Assembly: GCA_041946825.1 (NCBI GenBank)
Contig: JBHGBD010000028.1
Coordinates: forward strand, 1 to 64,000
DNA length: 64,000 nt
Direction: 5' to 3'
Source of the DNA: CAZTHM01 sp041946825
GTDB lineage: Bacteria > Acidobacteriota > Terriglobia > UBA7540
In this document: piece by piece, positions 1-8,448 of the stretch
Layout of the letters: every line of letters begins with the position of its first letter
How positions within the stretch are numbered: position 1 is the first letter of the stretch
The notes under the pieces: generated by a model
Told to the model about the DNA's origin: nothing
What the model saw: only the letters and a program-made list of their open reading frames with translations
The model's database searches: none
Translations under genes and position numbers: made by a program

Positions 1-57
1 GCCGACCGCCGACGCTCCCGACCTGTCGGGACGCTCTACCACCTGAGCTACCGCGGC
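1..57 (-). tRNA. tRNA-like 5' half, cut by window edge
   Basis: Read on the minus strand from 57 downward, the sequence begins with a 7-nt acceptor strand GCCGCGG, then TA, then a standard D-arm GCTC-AGGTGGTA-GAGC. That is the canonical 5' half of a class I tRNA. The next bases, GTCCCGACAGGTCGGGAG, form a near-perfect inverted repeat (TCCCGAC-AG-GTCGGGA) and do not fold into a normal anticodon arm with U at position 33, so I cannot read an anticodon. The 3' half lies outside the window. It could be a degenerate tRNA, one invaded by a small palindromic repeat, or an unusual fold. Confidence 0.6.
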
Positions 58-214
58 ACAGAGTTCATTCTGGAATGGAATCGCGTTCCTGTCAAGGAAG
101 CGGCGGGCCATCATCGGCGAGAACGGCCGCCTTTCCCCCTCGCAATCCGCGACGGAGTTTGGCATGCTTGAGCCGGGGCCGCGAGGAACCGCAGCTCACT
201 CACAGGGAGGCAGC

Positions 215-760
215 ATGGCCCGCCGACTTGTCGCACGCGCTCCCGATCCGTACCAGGTGTTGGTGGAGGCCTTTGCCGTCAACGAGCGGATGAACCAGAT
301 CGTCATCGAGCACCTTGAACCAGGCCTCTGGCGCGCCACGCCGCCTGCGGGGAAGGGGCGCACGATTGCGGCGATTTTCGCGCACGTCCACAACATCCGG
401 CGGAAATGGCTGCGGCTTTCGGCGCCGCATCTGGAGCTGCCGCGCGAGCTTGATCGGGTGCGTTGCACCATGCCGCAGGCGAAAAGGGCGCTGAAGGAGA
501 GCGCGCGCCGCTGCGAGGAAATGCTGAGGGCCGCGCTGCTTTCAGGACGCGTCAGGGAATTCCGGCGCGACGGTTGGGCGCGCCCCTGGCCGTCCGGCGC
601 CGCCATGGTCGTTTACATGATCGTCCACGAGGCGCACCATCGCGGTCAGGTGTGTATGCTGGCAAACCAACTCGGCGCGCCGCTCGCGGCGAAAGTCGGC
701 GGAGAGCTTTACAATTGGGAGAGGTTGTGGCGAGAGTGTGGATTCACGCGCCCGCGCTGA
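215..760 (+). CDS. DinB-family protein
   Basis: This is a 181-residue protein of the DinB/YfiT-like four-helix-bundle family, whose members bind a metal through three histidines and often act as thiol-dependent transferases or damage-inducible proteins of unknown substrate. Candidate ligands are His57/His59 in the AHVHN segment and His138, His141 and His142 in VHEAHHRGQ, the family's most conserved C-terminal motif. The start at 215 is chosen because AGGGAGG lies just upstream at 204-210; an in-frame start at 164 has no such site. It is a single gene downstream of the tRNA-like sequence and convergent with the PilZ gene. The exact reaction is unknown. Confidence 0.8.
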   Translation: MARRLVARAPDPYQVLVEAFAVNERMNQIVIEHLEPGLWRATPPAGKGRTIAAIFAHVHNIRRKWLRLSAPHLELPRELDRVRCTMPQAKRALKESARRCEEMLRAALLSGRVREFRRDGWARPWPSGAAMVVYMIVHEAHHRGQVCMLANQLGAPLAAKVGGELYNWERLWRECGFTRPR

Positions 761-801
761 AAGAGAGACCGCTCTGGGCTCCCATTCCCTGGGCCGGAAC
801 G

Positions 802-1143
802 TCAATCGCCTTCCCAGTCGCCGGGCGGGAAATTCACTCCCCAGAAGCGTTCGGGTTCGACCCACTCGAGGCCGACGCGCCCTTCGCCGGGAGTGCCGCG
901 CCGCCCTACCCAGGCGACTTCGAACTGCGCCACGCGATTTTTGTCCTTGGTGCGCACGGAAATCTCCTGGCCGAGAGCCAGGTCGTAAGACGTGCGGACT
1001 GCCAGACCTTGCCGGCTGACCGTCAGAGTCTGGGTTTCCTCGGCAAAGTTGAAGCCTTCCGCGTCCACGCCGCTCATGATGATGTGCGTCGCCAGCGGCA
1101 CGCGGCCGGCACGGCGGCGGTGCGGGGATTCGTTCGCCTGCAT
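802..1143 (-). CDS. PilZ-domain protein
   Basis: This 113-residue stand-alone PilZ-like protein is a candidate cyclic-di-GMP receptor. An arginine-rich RRRAGR stretch at residues 9-14 fits the RxxxR half of the binding motif. The second half reads TVSRQG at residues 41-46 where D/NxSxxG is usual, so the first position is substituted and binding needs testing. The ATG at 1143 is preceded by GGGAGGT. The gene lies downstream of ftsK on the same strand, separated by about 150 bp that includes a hairpin repeat. It is the only PilZ domain I see in the window, which matters because the exopolysaccharide synthase at 40747-42162 has none. Confidence 0.72.
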   Translation of the reverse strand: MQANESPHRRRAGRVPLATHIIMSGVDAEGFNFAEETQTLTVSRQGLAVRTSYDLALGQEISVRTKDKNRVAQFEVAWVGRRGTPGEGRVGLEWVEPERFWGVNFPPGDWEGD

Positions 1144-1266
1144 GGAGTGGCTACCTCCCGGAGCATCGAGTGAAGTGGCTGGAGTCTGCACGATTCTACT
1201 CCTTGTGATTGGAATGTGCCGTGCCGCCGTGAACGTGTCGCGATGAAATCGGCAGGCGGCATTTTG

Positions 1267-1297
1267 CGGCCCCGCGCAGAGCGGGAGCGGCGGTCTA
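1267..1297. repeat. GC-rich intergenic hairpin repeat, copy 1
   Basis: The stretch pairs a ccccgcgcagagcgggag core with an adjacent gcggcggtc, and resembles the hairpins at 31300-31336 and 33238-33270. It overlaps the ftsK stop codon and lies between ftsK and the PilZ gene, so it may terminate or attenuate read-through. Confidence 0.45.
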
Positions 1298-3691
1298 TCG
1301 AAGCGACGAATCAACCTCCTGCAACCAGTCGGGCTTCTTCAAAACCTCACGCGGGCGCGAGCCGTCGGGGGCGCTGACGATGCCGTCCTTTTCCATCAGG
1401 TCGATCAGGCGCGCGGCGCGGCCGTAGCCCAAGCGCAAGCGACGTTGCAGGAGCGAGGTCGAAGCCTTGCCCGACTCGACCACGATCCGCACCGCCTCGT
1501 CGTAGACCTCATCGAGCCCCTCGTCTTCCTCTTCCTCTTCGTCGGTCGAATCGACGCCGCGGTCCTTATCGCGGAAAGGCTTGAGGAATTCGTCGTTGTA
1601 TTGGGGTGCCGACTGATTTTTCCACCAGTCCACAACCTTGCCGATTTCCTTCTCGGTGATGAGCGAGCCGTGCAGGCGCCACAGGCGCGCGGTGCCGGGC
1701 GGCATGAAGAGCATGTCGCCGCGCCCGAGCAAAGCTTCGGCGCCGTTCGAATCGAGAATCGTTCGCGAGTCCACCTTCGAGGCGACGCGGAACGAGATGC
1801 GTGACGGCATGTTGGCCTTGATGAGGCCGGTGATGACGTCCACCGACGGCCGCTGCGTGGCGAGGATCAGGTGAATGCCCACGGCGCGCGCCATTTGCGC
1901 CAGGCGGGTGATGGATTCCTCGACCCCCTGCGGCTCGACCATCATCAAGTCGGCCAACTCGTCGATGACGATGACGATGTAGGGCAGCGGGCGCTCGCGC
2001 TCCCCGCTGGTATCGAAGAGGTTGAGCGTGGAGTCGGGCTCGAAGATTTTGTTGTACTGCTCAATGTTCCGCACGCCGTGCTCGGCGAGTTTCTTCAAGC
2101 GCTCTTCCATCTCGACCGTGGCGCGCCGCAAAACATTCGCCGCCTGTTTGGGCTCGGTGACGATGGGCGTGTAGAGGTGCGGGATGCCGTCATAGAGGCC
2201 GAGTTCCAGCCGCTTGGGGTCGATCATGATGAGCTTGACTTCTTCCGGCGTGGACTTGTAGAGGATCGAGACGACCATGGCGTTGATGGCCACGCTCTTC
2301 CCCGAACCTGTGGAGCCCGCAATCATCAGGTGGGGCATCTGCGTCAGGTCGCCGATCTTGATTTTGCCGGTGATGTCCTTCCCCAGGCAGAGGCTGAGCT
2401 TCGACGCCGAGGCGGCGAACTCGCTCGACTCCACCAGTTCGCGGATGTGAATTGTCTCGCGGTGCACATTGGGCACTTCGATGCCGACCGTGGATTTGCC
2501 CGGCACGCGCTCGATCAGAATCGACTCCGCCTTCAGCGCCAGGCAGAGATCGTCCACCAGGTTCGTGATGCGGCTGTACTTGATTCCCGCTTCGGGCTTG
2601 AATTCGTAGGTGGTGACGACGGGCCCGGGATGAATCTGCGTCACCGTGCCGGTCACGCCGAACTCGGCGAACTTCTCCGTGAGGTTGACCGCGCGCTCCT
2701 TCAGTTCGTCTTCGTCGATGCCTTGCTCGGCCTCGGGCGGACGCAAGAGGGTGGCGCTGGGAAGCTTGTAGGCGTGCGCGCCGCGGCCGACGATTTTGGG
2801 GGCCGTTACGGCGGACGATTGCGGCGGAGGTTCATCTCCCAAACCCTTGGCGCGGGCGATGGGCGCGGGGGGAATCTTGATGCGCCCGGCTTCTTTCGAG
2901 TCGGCGATGGTCGGACGGAAGGGAGGCGGCGGCTCGATGGGCTTCTCGACGGCCACGGCGGGCTTCGACCCCACTTTCTGGATCACCACCGGCTGCTTGC
3001 CCAGCACGCGCGAGCGCTCGAATTGCTTCTGCATGCGCGCGCGCTGGCGGGCTTCGCGCCAGGCGCCCCACCGCGCCGCCAGCGGTTTGACGAAAGTGAG
3101 CCGAGCCTTCACGAATTCGGCTGCCGATGAAAATGAAAACCGCGTGACGAGAAACAGCGAACTCAGAAATGCCGTTCCGGCGATAATGACGGCGCCCACG
3201 CGGTTGCACGTGGCGATCAGTCCGATTTGGAGCAGGATGCCCGCCAGGCCTCCCCCGTGCACGATGCCGCCCACGCGCGGAGTGTAAGGGAAGATCTCGA
3301 GCAGCGTGGCGAGCGACGCGCCGAGCAGCACCGCCCCGACGGCCTTGGTCCAGGCGGCTGCGAACGGCTTGTCAAAAAGTTTCCGCGCTCCCACAACGAA
3401 AAGGACGATCGGACACAGGAACGCCACCCAGCCGAACGCCTGGAACAGCAGGTCGGCGGTGTAAGAGCCCACGAGCCCAATCCAGTTCCGAACATTCGGG
3501 TCGGCGGTGGAGGTGTGCAGCGAGGGATCGATGGGCCGGTAGGACGCGAGGCTGAGCAGCAAGAGCAGCCCCGCGACACTCATCAGGAATCCGGTCAGCT
3601 CGGAAAGCCGGCGCGGATCGAGCAGGGCAAATTTGGAGTCGGAAGTTCCGTCGCGCTGCTTGGCGGGAGCGGCGATGGTCGTGGCGCTCAT
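1295..3691 (-). CDS. ftsK: DNA translocase FtsK/SpoIIIE
   Basis: This 798-residue membrane-anchored hexameric ATPase pumps the chromosome terminus through the closing septum. Several hydrophobic segments lie in roughly residues 35-190, followed by a charged linker, then the motor with Walker A GSTGSGKS near residue 460 and the Walker B region YIVIVIDELADLM. A winged-helix gamma domain fills the last 65 residues (STSLLQRRLRLGYGRAARLI), the part that reads polar KOPS-type sequences in known FtsK. The ATG at 3691 has GAGG upstream; a TTG 17 codons earlier is less convincing. An acidic EEEEEDEG run precedes the gamma domain. It is followed by uppP about 100 bp upstream on the same strand. Confidence 0.96.
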   Translation of the reverse strand: MSATTIAAPAKQRDGTSDSKFALLDPRRLSELTGFLMSVAGLLLLLSLASYRPIDPSLHTSTADPNVRNWIGLVGSYTADLLFQAFGWVAFLCPIVLFVVGARKLFDKPFAAAWTKAVGAVLLGASLATLLEIFPYTPRVGGIVHGGGLAGILLQIGLIATCNRVGAVIIAGTAFLSSLFLVTRFSFSSAAEFVKARLTFVKPLAARWGAWREARQRARMQKQFERSRVLGKQPVVIQKVGSKPAVAVEKPIEPPPPFRPTIADSKEAGRIKIPPAPIARAKGLGDEPPPQSSAVTAPKIVGRGAHAYKLPSATLLRPPEAEQGIDEDELKERAVNLTEKFAEFGVTGTVTQIHPGPVVTTYEFKPEAGIKYSRITNLVDDLCLALKAESILIERVPGKSTVGIEVPNVHRETIHIRELVESSEFAASASKLSLCLGKDITGKIKIGDLTQMPHLMIAGSTGSGKSVAINAMVVSILYKSTPEEVKLIMIDPKRLELGLYDGIPHLYTPIVTEPKQAANVLRRATVEMEERLKKLAEHGVRNIEQYNKIFEPDSTLNLFDTSGERERPLPYIVIVIDELADLMMVEPQGVEESITRLAQMARAVGIHLILATQRPSVDVITGLIKANMPSRISFRVASKVDSRTILDSNGAEALLGRGDMLFMPPGTARLWRLHGSLITEKEIGKVVDWWKNQSAPQYNDEFLKPFRDKDRGVDSTDEEEEEDEGLDEVYDEAVRIVVESGKASTSLLQRRLRLGYGRAARLIDLMEKDGIVSAPDGSRPREVLKKPDWLQEVDSSLR

Positions 3692-3794
3692 CTTCGGGCC
3701 TCGCAAATTCCGGCCGGCGCCTGCGAACTTCGCGGCGCCCAAATCGGGGTTTCAAGGGACAATTCCCCTTACCCCAAAGCCTGTAAACTGGCCC

Positions 3795-4616
3795 TTAGGA
3801 GTGACGCAATCCCCATCCGAGTACGAATACTAGCACGCCCAACGCAATCCGGTAAACAACGAATATTTTGAACGTCCCGCGCTCGAGGTAGCGAATCAGG
3901 ACGGCGATGACGAGATACCCTACGACCGCTGCCACGACCACGCCCGCCAGGAAGGGAAGCACCATTTCGTGCGCGACGCCTTCATGGCGAATTTCCAAAG
4001 CCTTCTTGAGTGCTGCGCCGGCAATGATGGGCGTCGAAAGGAGGAACGAGAAACGCGCCGCGCTCTCGCGCTTCAGGCCGCGGAACATTCCCGCCGTCAT
4101 GGTGATGCCGGAGCGCGAGACGCCGGGAATCACCGCCAGCGCCTGCGCCACGCCGATCACCAGCGAATCGAAGAGCGAGACGTGATCGAGCGTCTGGTGC
4201 CGGTCCCCCAGGCGCTCGCCCCACCACATCAGCAGGCCCACCACGACCAGGGCCGTCGCGATGATGAGCGGCGAGCGCAACTGTTCTTCCGCCGCGTGCT
4301 CGAAGAGAAGTCCGGCCACGCCTGCCGGAATCGTCGCGGCGACCAGGAACCAGAGCAGGCGGCGGTCAAGCCCCAGTCCGGGATTGCCGCCCCACTTTTG
4401 GCCGATCACCAGTCCCGCCATCTCCAGCCAGTAGCGCCAGAAATAGACCAGCACGGCGACCAGCGTTCCGGCGTGCAGCGCCACGTCAAACGTCAGCCCG
4501 GGATCCTTCCACCCCAGCAGCCAGGGAAACAGCGCCAGATGCGCCGTGCTGGAGATGGGAAGGAATTCCGTCAGGCCCTGAACGACGGCAAGGACGATGG
4601 CTTGGTAGAGAGGCAT
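3795..4616 (-). CDS. uppP: Undecaprenyl-diphosphatase
   Basis: This 273-residue polytopic membrane protein of the BacA/UppP family dephosphorylates undecaprenyl diphosphate so that the lipid carrier can be reused for peptidoglycan and other cell-envelope polymers. The two signature motifs are present: LTEFLPISSTAHL at residues 15-27, with the catalytic-region glutamate and serines, and PGVSRSGITMTAGMFRG near residues 160-177, with the conserved Ser and Arg. The ATG at 4616 follows GGAGGTAC. Its length is normal for the family. Carrier recycling would support the exopolysaccharide genes elsewhere, but nothing in the sequence links them directly. Confidence 0.95.
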   Translation of the reverse strand: MPLYQAIVLAVVQGLTEFLPISSTAHLALFPWLLGWKDPGLTFDVALHAGTLVAVLVYFWRYWLEMAGLVIGQKWGGNPGLGLDRRLLWFLVAATIPAGVAGLLFEHAAEEQLRSPLIIATALVVVGLLMWWGERLGDRHQTLDHVSLFDSLVIGVAQALAVIPGVSRSGITMTAGMFRGLKRESAARFSFLLSTPIIAGAALKKALEIRHEGVAHEMVLPFLAGVVVAAVVGYLVIAVLIRYLERGTFKIFVVYRIALGVLVFVLGWGLRHS

Positions 4617-4680
4617 GTACCTCCGATGAATTTAGCGATTTCGCGATCGGGCGATTTCCCGGCATTGGTCGCCGAAGAAC

Positions 4681-5139
4681 TCACGGCTCGGTTTCCGCAA
4701 AGTCGCTCAGCACAATGACCGGGATTTCCATCAGGCGCTTCCAGCGCTCATCGTTTGTGACAACGAGGTCCGCCTTGTTTGTGATAGCGGTCGCGAACTG
4801 CAGCGCGTCCGGGCTCCGCAGCCATGCGTGTTTTGCTCGGAGGCGAGCTGCCCACTCGCACACGGGCAAGTCCACTGGAGCGATGGTAACGGCGCGAGTG
4901 TGCAAGAGCAGGCGCCGATACTGGTCGGCAAGTTCCGCGTGCCCACGGCGCAACGGCAGAACGAGCACTTCCATGAGGCTTACGATGCTTGTGATCCCGA
5001 TGGTGTGCCCCTGGTGGATCGAGTCGAACACTTCGTGGGCGAGGTTAGAGAACTTGGGATGATCCTCCAGGTAGTAGATCAGCGGGGCGCTGTCAAAGGC
5101 AACGACTTTATCCCTGACAGCGAGGCTTATTTGTCCCAC
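4681..5139 (-). CDS. PIN-domain ribonuclease toxin (VapC-like)
   Basis: This 152-residue PIN-domain protein is expected to be a magnesium-dependent RNase and the toxic half of a type II toxin-antitoxin pair. The acidic residues usual for the fold are visible: Asp in VVAFDSAPLI near the N-terminus, Glu in SLMEV, Asp in SPDALQFATAI and Asp in TNDERW. It starts with GTG at 5139, inside the end of the preceding antitoxin gene (13-bp overlap), so translation of the two is probably coupled. The RNA target cannot be inferred from sequence. Confidence 0.85.
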   Translation of the reverse strand: MGQISLAVRDKVVAFDSAPLIYYLEDHPKFSNLAHEVFDSIHQGHTIGITSIVSLMEVLVLPLRRGHAELADQYRRLLLHTRAVTIAPVDLPVCEWAARLRAKHAWLRSPDALQFATAITNKADLVVTNDERWKRLMEIPVIVLSDFAETEP

Positions 5140-5336
5140 GAGTCGCGTTCCGCGTTGATGTACTCTTGCGCGTCGATGCCGTCCCAGACCTCTTTGCCGA
5201 GCCCGCGCAGTTCGGTAATTTCGTGCTGGGGTTCCGCCGGGTTCCGGGCCAAGTCATGCAGTAGTCGGACGCGCTCCTCGGGCTTGAGGCGCTTCACGGC
5301 CTCGATGATTTCCTCGACGGTGAGATGCGTGGCCAT
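5127..5336 (-). CDS. Small antitoxin of the PIN toxin
   Basis: This 69-residue acidic protein lies directly upstream of, and overlaps, the PIN toxin gene. Its N-terminal half (THLTVEEIIEAVKRLKPEERVRLLHDLA) is a predicted helical segment like those of small RelB/VapB-type antitoxins. The C-terminal half (ITELRGLGKEVWDGIDAQEYINAERDSW) resembles a toxin-wrapping tail. It carries no obvious AbrB, MetJ or Phd domain signature, so the antitoxin call rests mainly on size, order and overlap. It would be expected to repress its own promoter in the region around 5340-5400. Confidence 0.78.
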   Translation of the reverse strand: MATHLTVEEIIEAVKRLKPEERVRLLHDLARNPAEPQHEITELRGLGKEVWDGIDAQEYINAERDSWDK

Positions 5337-5486
5337 GCCTTACCTCTTGTCCTAGTTTACTACACCCAGGAAGCCACAGGACAGCTGTCTGTTTTCTGTC
5401 ACCCTAGGTTGCCGACCTGCACTCAAGAACGAACCACTGGCCCCGAACCGCCAACGACTGACTACCCACAACGAACCTTCTATTCC

Positions 5487-7178
5487 TCACACCTCCAGGA
5501 TTACGGGCAAAATCATCGGCCTCTTGCCCGTCTCCTGATCGAAGTACCTGCGCAGCGCGGTGCGGATTTTCTCCTTGATGACTCCCCAGTCGCCGACCTC
5601 TTCGAGGTTGGATTTTTCGATGGTTTTCAGGATTACTTCGCGCGCGCTTTCGACGAGCTCGTGCGCCTCGTCGAGCGGCACGAACCCGCGCGAGACGATT
5701 TCCGGCCGCGCCTCGAGCGCGCCGGTATGCTCGTTGATGGCGAGGATGGGGATGACGATGCCGTCCTCAGAAATGTGCCGGCGCTCTTTCAGGATGACGT
5801 CGCCGACTTCGTCGAGCGTGCCGACGTCGATGCAGACGCGTCCCACCTTGATGCGCTCGCCGCGCCGCGCGCCGCGCTCATCGAACTCCAGCACATCGCC
5901 GCTCTCGAGCAGGAAGACCTCGCCCGAAACCGCGCCCAGCTCTTTGGCCATCACCGTGTGGCGATAAAGCTGGCGGTACTCGCCGTGGATGGGCACGAAA
6001 TATTTCGGCCGCACCAAGTTGAGCATCAGGCGCAATTCCTCGGCGCTGCCGTGTCCCGAAACGTGCACGGGCGGAGAGCTCCCGTCGTGATAGTGGACGC
6101 GCGCGCCACGGCGATAGAGGTGATCGATCATGCGGAAGATGGATTTCTCGTTGCCGGGAATGACCCGCGCGGAGATCACCATATCGTCGCCGGGCTCGAG
6201 CGAAATCCACTTGTGGCTGTTGACGGCGACTCGCGAGAGCGCCGCCAAGGGCTCGCCCTGGCTGCCCGTCAGGACAACCGCCACCTTGTCGCGCGGGAGC
6301 TTTCTGATGTCCAGCGGCGGGACCAGCAGCCCGGGGGGAATCTGCAGCCGGCCCATCTGCTGCGCGATTTCGGTGTTCTGAAACATCGCCCGCCCGACGA
6401 AACACAGGCGGCGGCCGTACTCGTGCGCGAGGTCGGCGACGAGCTGCAGCCGGTGCAGGGAAGTCGCGAAGCAGGAAATCAGCACGCGCCCCTTGGCTTC
6501 CGCCATAATCTCTTCGAAGCGCTCGCGCACGCCGCGCTCCGAGGGCGTCATGCCCGGCCGCTCGACGTTGGTGGAATCGGAGAAGAGCGCCAGCACCCCG
6601 CGCCGGCCGTAGTCGGCGAGGGTGTGGAGATCGCTCACGCGCTGATCCATGGGCGTGGGATCGAACTTGAAGTCGCCGGTGTGAATCACCGTGCCCACGG
6701 GCGTGGTCATCGCCAGCGCCCCCGACTCAATGATGCTGTGGGTGAGGTGGATGAACTCGATGTGGAAGGGGCCGACCTCGAACGGCGCCCCGGGGAGCAT
6801 CTCGCGCAGCTCGACATCGTCGAGGCCGTGGTCGTCGAGCTTGACGCGCGCCAGCGCCAGCGTGAACGGCGTGCCGTAAACCGGCGCGTCGATCTCGTCC
6901 AGGACGTAGGGCAGCGCGCCCAGGTGGTCCTCGTGGCCGTGGGTCAGGAGGATGGCGCGCACGCGCTCGCGGTTCTGGCGAAGATAGGTAATATCCGGGA
7001 TGACGATATCCACGCCAAGTAATTCGGCGTCAGGAAACATCACCCCGCAGTCGACGACCACCAGGCTGTCGTCGTACTCGAAGGCCATCATGTTCATGCC
7101 GAACTCGCCCAGGCCTCCGAGCGGGATGGCGCGCAATGGGGGATTGGGAATGGCCGGACCTCCTCTGTGACCGACCAT
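5487..7178 (-). CDS. rnj: Ribonuclease J
   Basis: This 563-residue metallo-beta-lactamase/beta-CASP RNase (endo- and 5'-3' exonuclease) acts in mRNA turnover and rRNA maturation. The metal motif HGHEDHLG is near residues 75-82, and the beta-CASP and C-terminal regions follow with SGHGSAEELRLML and PIHGEYR. The start is uncertain. ATG at 7178 has no Shine-Dalgarno sequence, whereas AGAGGAGG at 7159-7166 sits 7 nt before an in-frame ATT at 7149-7151. That would give a protein beginning near the family-conserved RAIPLGGLGEFGMNM. The coordinate given is the conventional ATG. Confidence 0.95.
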   Translation of the reverse strand: MVGHRGGPAIPNPPLRAIPLGGLGEFGMNMMAFEYDDSLVVVDCGVMFPDAELLGVDIVIPDITYLRQNRERVRAILLTHGHEDHLGALPYVLDEIDAPVYGTPFTLALARVKLDDHGLDDVELREMLPGAPFEVGPFHIEFIHLTHSIIESGALAMTTPVGTVIHTGDFKFDPTPMDQRVSDLHTLADYGRRGVLALFSDSTNVERPGMTPSERGVRERFEEIMAEAKGRVLISCFATSLHRLQLVADLAHEYGRRLCFVGRAMFQNTEIAQQMGRLQIPPGLLVPPLDIRKLPRDKVAVVLTGSQGEPLAALSRVAVNSHKWISLEPGDDMVISARVIPGNEKSIFRMIDHLYRRGARVHYHDGSSPPVHVSGHGSAEELRLMLNLVRPKYFVPIHGEYRQLYRHTVMAKELGAVSGEVFLLESGDVLEFDERGARRGERIKVGRVCIDVGTLDEVGDVILKERRHISEDGIVIPILAINEHTGALEARPEIVSRGFVPLDEAHELVESAREVILKTIEKSNLEEVGDWGVIKEKIRTALRRYFDQETGKRPMILPVILEV

Positions 7179-7198
7179 CGTAACACACGCAAGAGGAG

Positions 7199-7251
7199 TG
7201 CGTAGCGGCGACCTTCAGGCCGGCGTGCCGGGACGATTCGCGGTACCCCAG
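7199..7251. repeat. GC-rich hairpin repeat, copy 2
   Basis: The sequence gtagcggcgaccttcaggcc, followed by further short inverted segments, belongs to the same loose family as the copies at 10659-10740 and 24588-24647, which share the word gtagcggcg. It lies upstream of the RNase J gene. Confidence 0.4.
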
Positions 7252-7299
7252 AGCATCGACTCGCAACGCTTCCGTAACGGCCCTTAAGATTTTGGGAAC

Positions 7300-7432
7300 C
7301 TAATAAGTACTTTGTTTAGAATAAGTAACCAGCTTTGTATAAAAATTAAACATTTGTTGATTCTAAAGGATTAGTCAGCTTCGGGTCGCTTTTCTAAAAA
7401 TTAAGTTGTTCATTCTAAATGACTAACTAACT
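7300..7432. repeat. AT-rich island with imperfect direct repeat
   Basis: The base composition shifts sharply from GC-rich to AT-rich here. Two similar units start with taaaaattaa and contain attctaaa followed by a gattag or gactaa word: copy A at about 7340-7380 and copy B at about 7395-7432. A reverse-oriented tttagaat occurs at 7315-7322. The island borders and includes the 3' end of the TGPRT-family gene. Confidence 0.55.
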
Positions 7433-8448
7433 TCCCGATTTTGCAGGGTATAGGGCAGATACCCATTCCGTCTCCTTCGCCGCTGTGCCCACTGCATATA
7501 AAGGAGCAGCTTGGTTTTGCGCTCGATCTCGCGGTCGAGAAGCTGTTCCTGGCGCATCAGCATCGGCCATTCCGGGGTCGAGGGCATCACGGCGTCGGAG
7601 CGCACGCTGGCGACGCTGGGCACATGATTCTGCAGCCAGGTCAAGTGTCTTTCATTGATGTCGCGGCGCTCTTCGAGCAGATCGATCCGCAGGTCGCGGT
7701 AGAACTGTTCGGACATGGCCGCCTCGTCGTCTTGCGGCGGGACGGCTTCAGGGGTTGCCGAACTGCCGGCACCTTGGGGGTCGGCCGGCGCCGGCACCTG
7801 CTGGGCGGCGTATGCCGCGGCAGCCTCGGCGCGCTGGGCCAGGTAGTGGTATGCGGTCAGGATGCGCGCCCCGCGCGTGGAAGGCTCGGGGCCATAGACG
7901 CTGGCCATCAGGCGATATCCCTTTTCGGTGAACTCGCGGCGCTCGACGGCCTCAATGAACATGTCCACCAAGCGCCCCAGCTCCTTGAATTTGGCGGGTG
8001 AGTCGGGGATGTTGAACATGCCCATCTCGAGCGCCTTCTTCTGCGAGAAGTCGCTGGATTCTTTCTCCATTTCGGCTTCCTGCTGCAGGCGGTCGCGCTC
8101 CAGGCGCTCCAGGTTCTTGACGGTCAGCCCCTCCTGGGCGCGCAGGTTGCGGAGCCGCCGCCAGCGCAGCATGGCGATGTCTTCGATCAGCAGGCGCTGG
8201 GCGGGGTTGGTGGGATGATGCGCGATCAGCAACTCGAACAGGAGGGCCTTGTAGTCGCTGGGATCCTCGTCCAGGGCGATCATGCTGTGCAGGGGCGTCG
8301 GGACGGCCACGGCCGGCTTTCGCGGCGGACGGCCATTCGCGGCCGAGCGGCGCTTGCCGGCGGCGGTGCGCGGGCCGGTGGACTTGCGGGCGTTTTCCCG
8401 GCGCGCTTCCAGGGCGCGCGGGGTGACGGTCTTTCGACAGAGCGGCAT
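7423..8448 (-). CDS. TGPRT-motif protein of unknown function
   Basis: This 341-residue protein has an N-terminal signature ENARKSTGPRTAAGK at residues 18-32, then SAANG. To my knowledge this type of motif opens a large, often multi-copy family in Acidobacteriota and Planctomycetes that has no assigned function. The middle is charged and helical (RRLRNLRAQEGLTVKNLERLERDRLQQEAEMEKES), followed by an Ala/Pro-rich linker and a basic tail with WAQRRRRRNGYLP. The basic ends suggest nucleic-acid contact, but that is inference. The ATG at 8448 follows GGGGAGG. A consensus promoter lies 94 bp upstream and an AT-rich island begins at the stop codon, so the unit looks like a self-contained insert. Confidence 0.75.
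   Translation of the reverse strand: MPLCRKTVTPRALEARRENARKSTGPRTAAGKRRSAANGRPPRKPAVAVPTPLHSMIALDEDPSDYKALLFELLIAHHPTNPAQRLLIEDIAMLRWRRLRNLRAQEGLTVKNLERLERDRLQQEAEMEKESSDFSQKKALEMGMFNIPDSPAKFKELGRLVDMFIEAVERREFTEKGYRLMASVYGPEPSTRGARILTAYHYLAQRAEAAAAYAAQQVPAPADPQGAGSSATPEAVPPQDDEAAMSEQFYRDLRIDLLEERRDINERHLTWLQNHVPSVASVRSDAVMPSTPEWPMLMRQEQLLDREIERKTKLLLYMQWAQRRRRRNGYLPYTLQNREVS

Noticed and set aside
1871..3130. Long plus-strand reading frame opposite ftsK
   Set aside because: It is antisense to a strongly conserved gene, lacks any domain, and its Asp/Arg/His-rich composition is the usual shadow of GC-rich codons.
5325..7022. 565-codon plus-strand frame opposite RNase J
   Set aside because: Antisense shadow with no recognisable domain; RNase J motifs on the other strand are complete.
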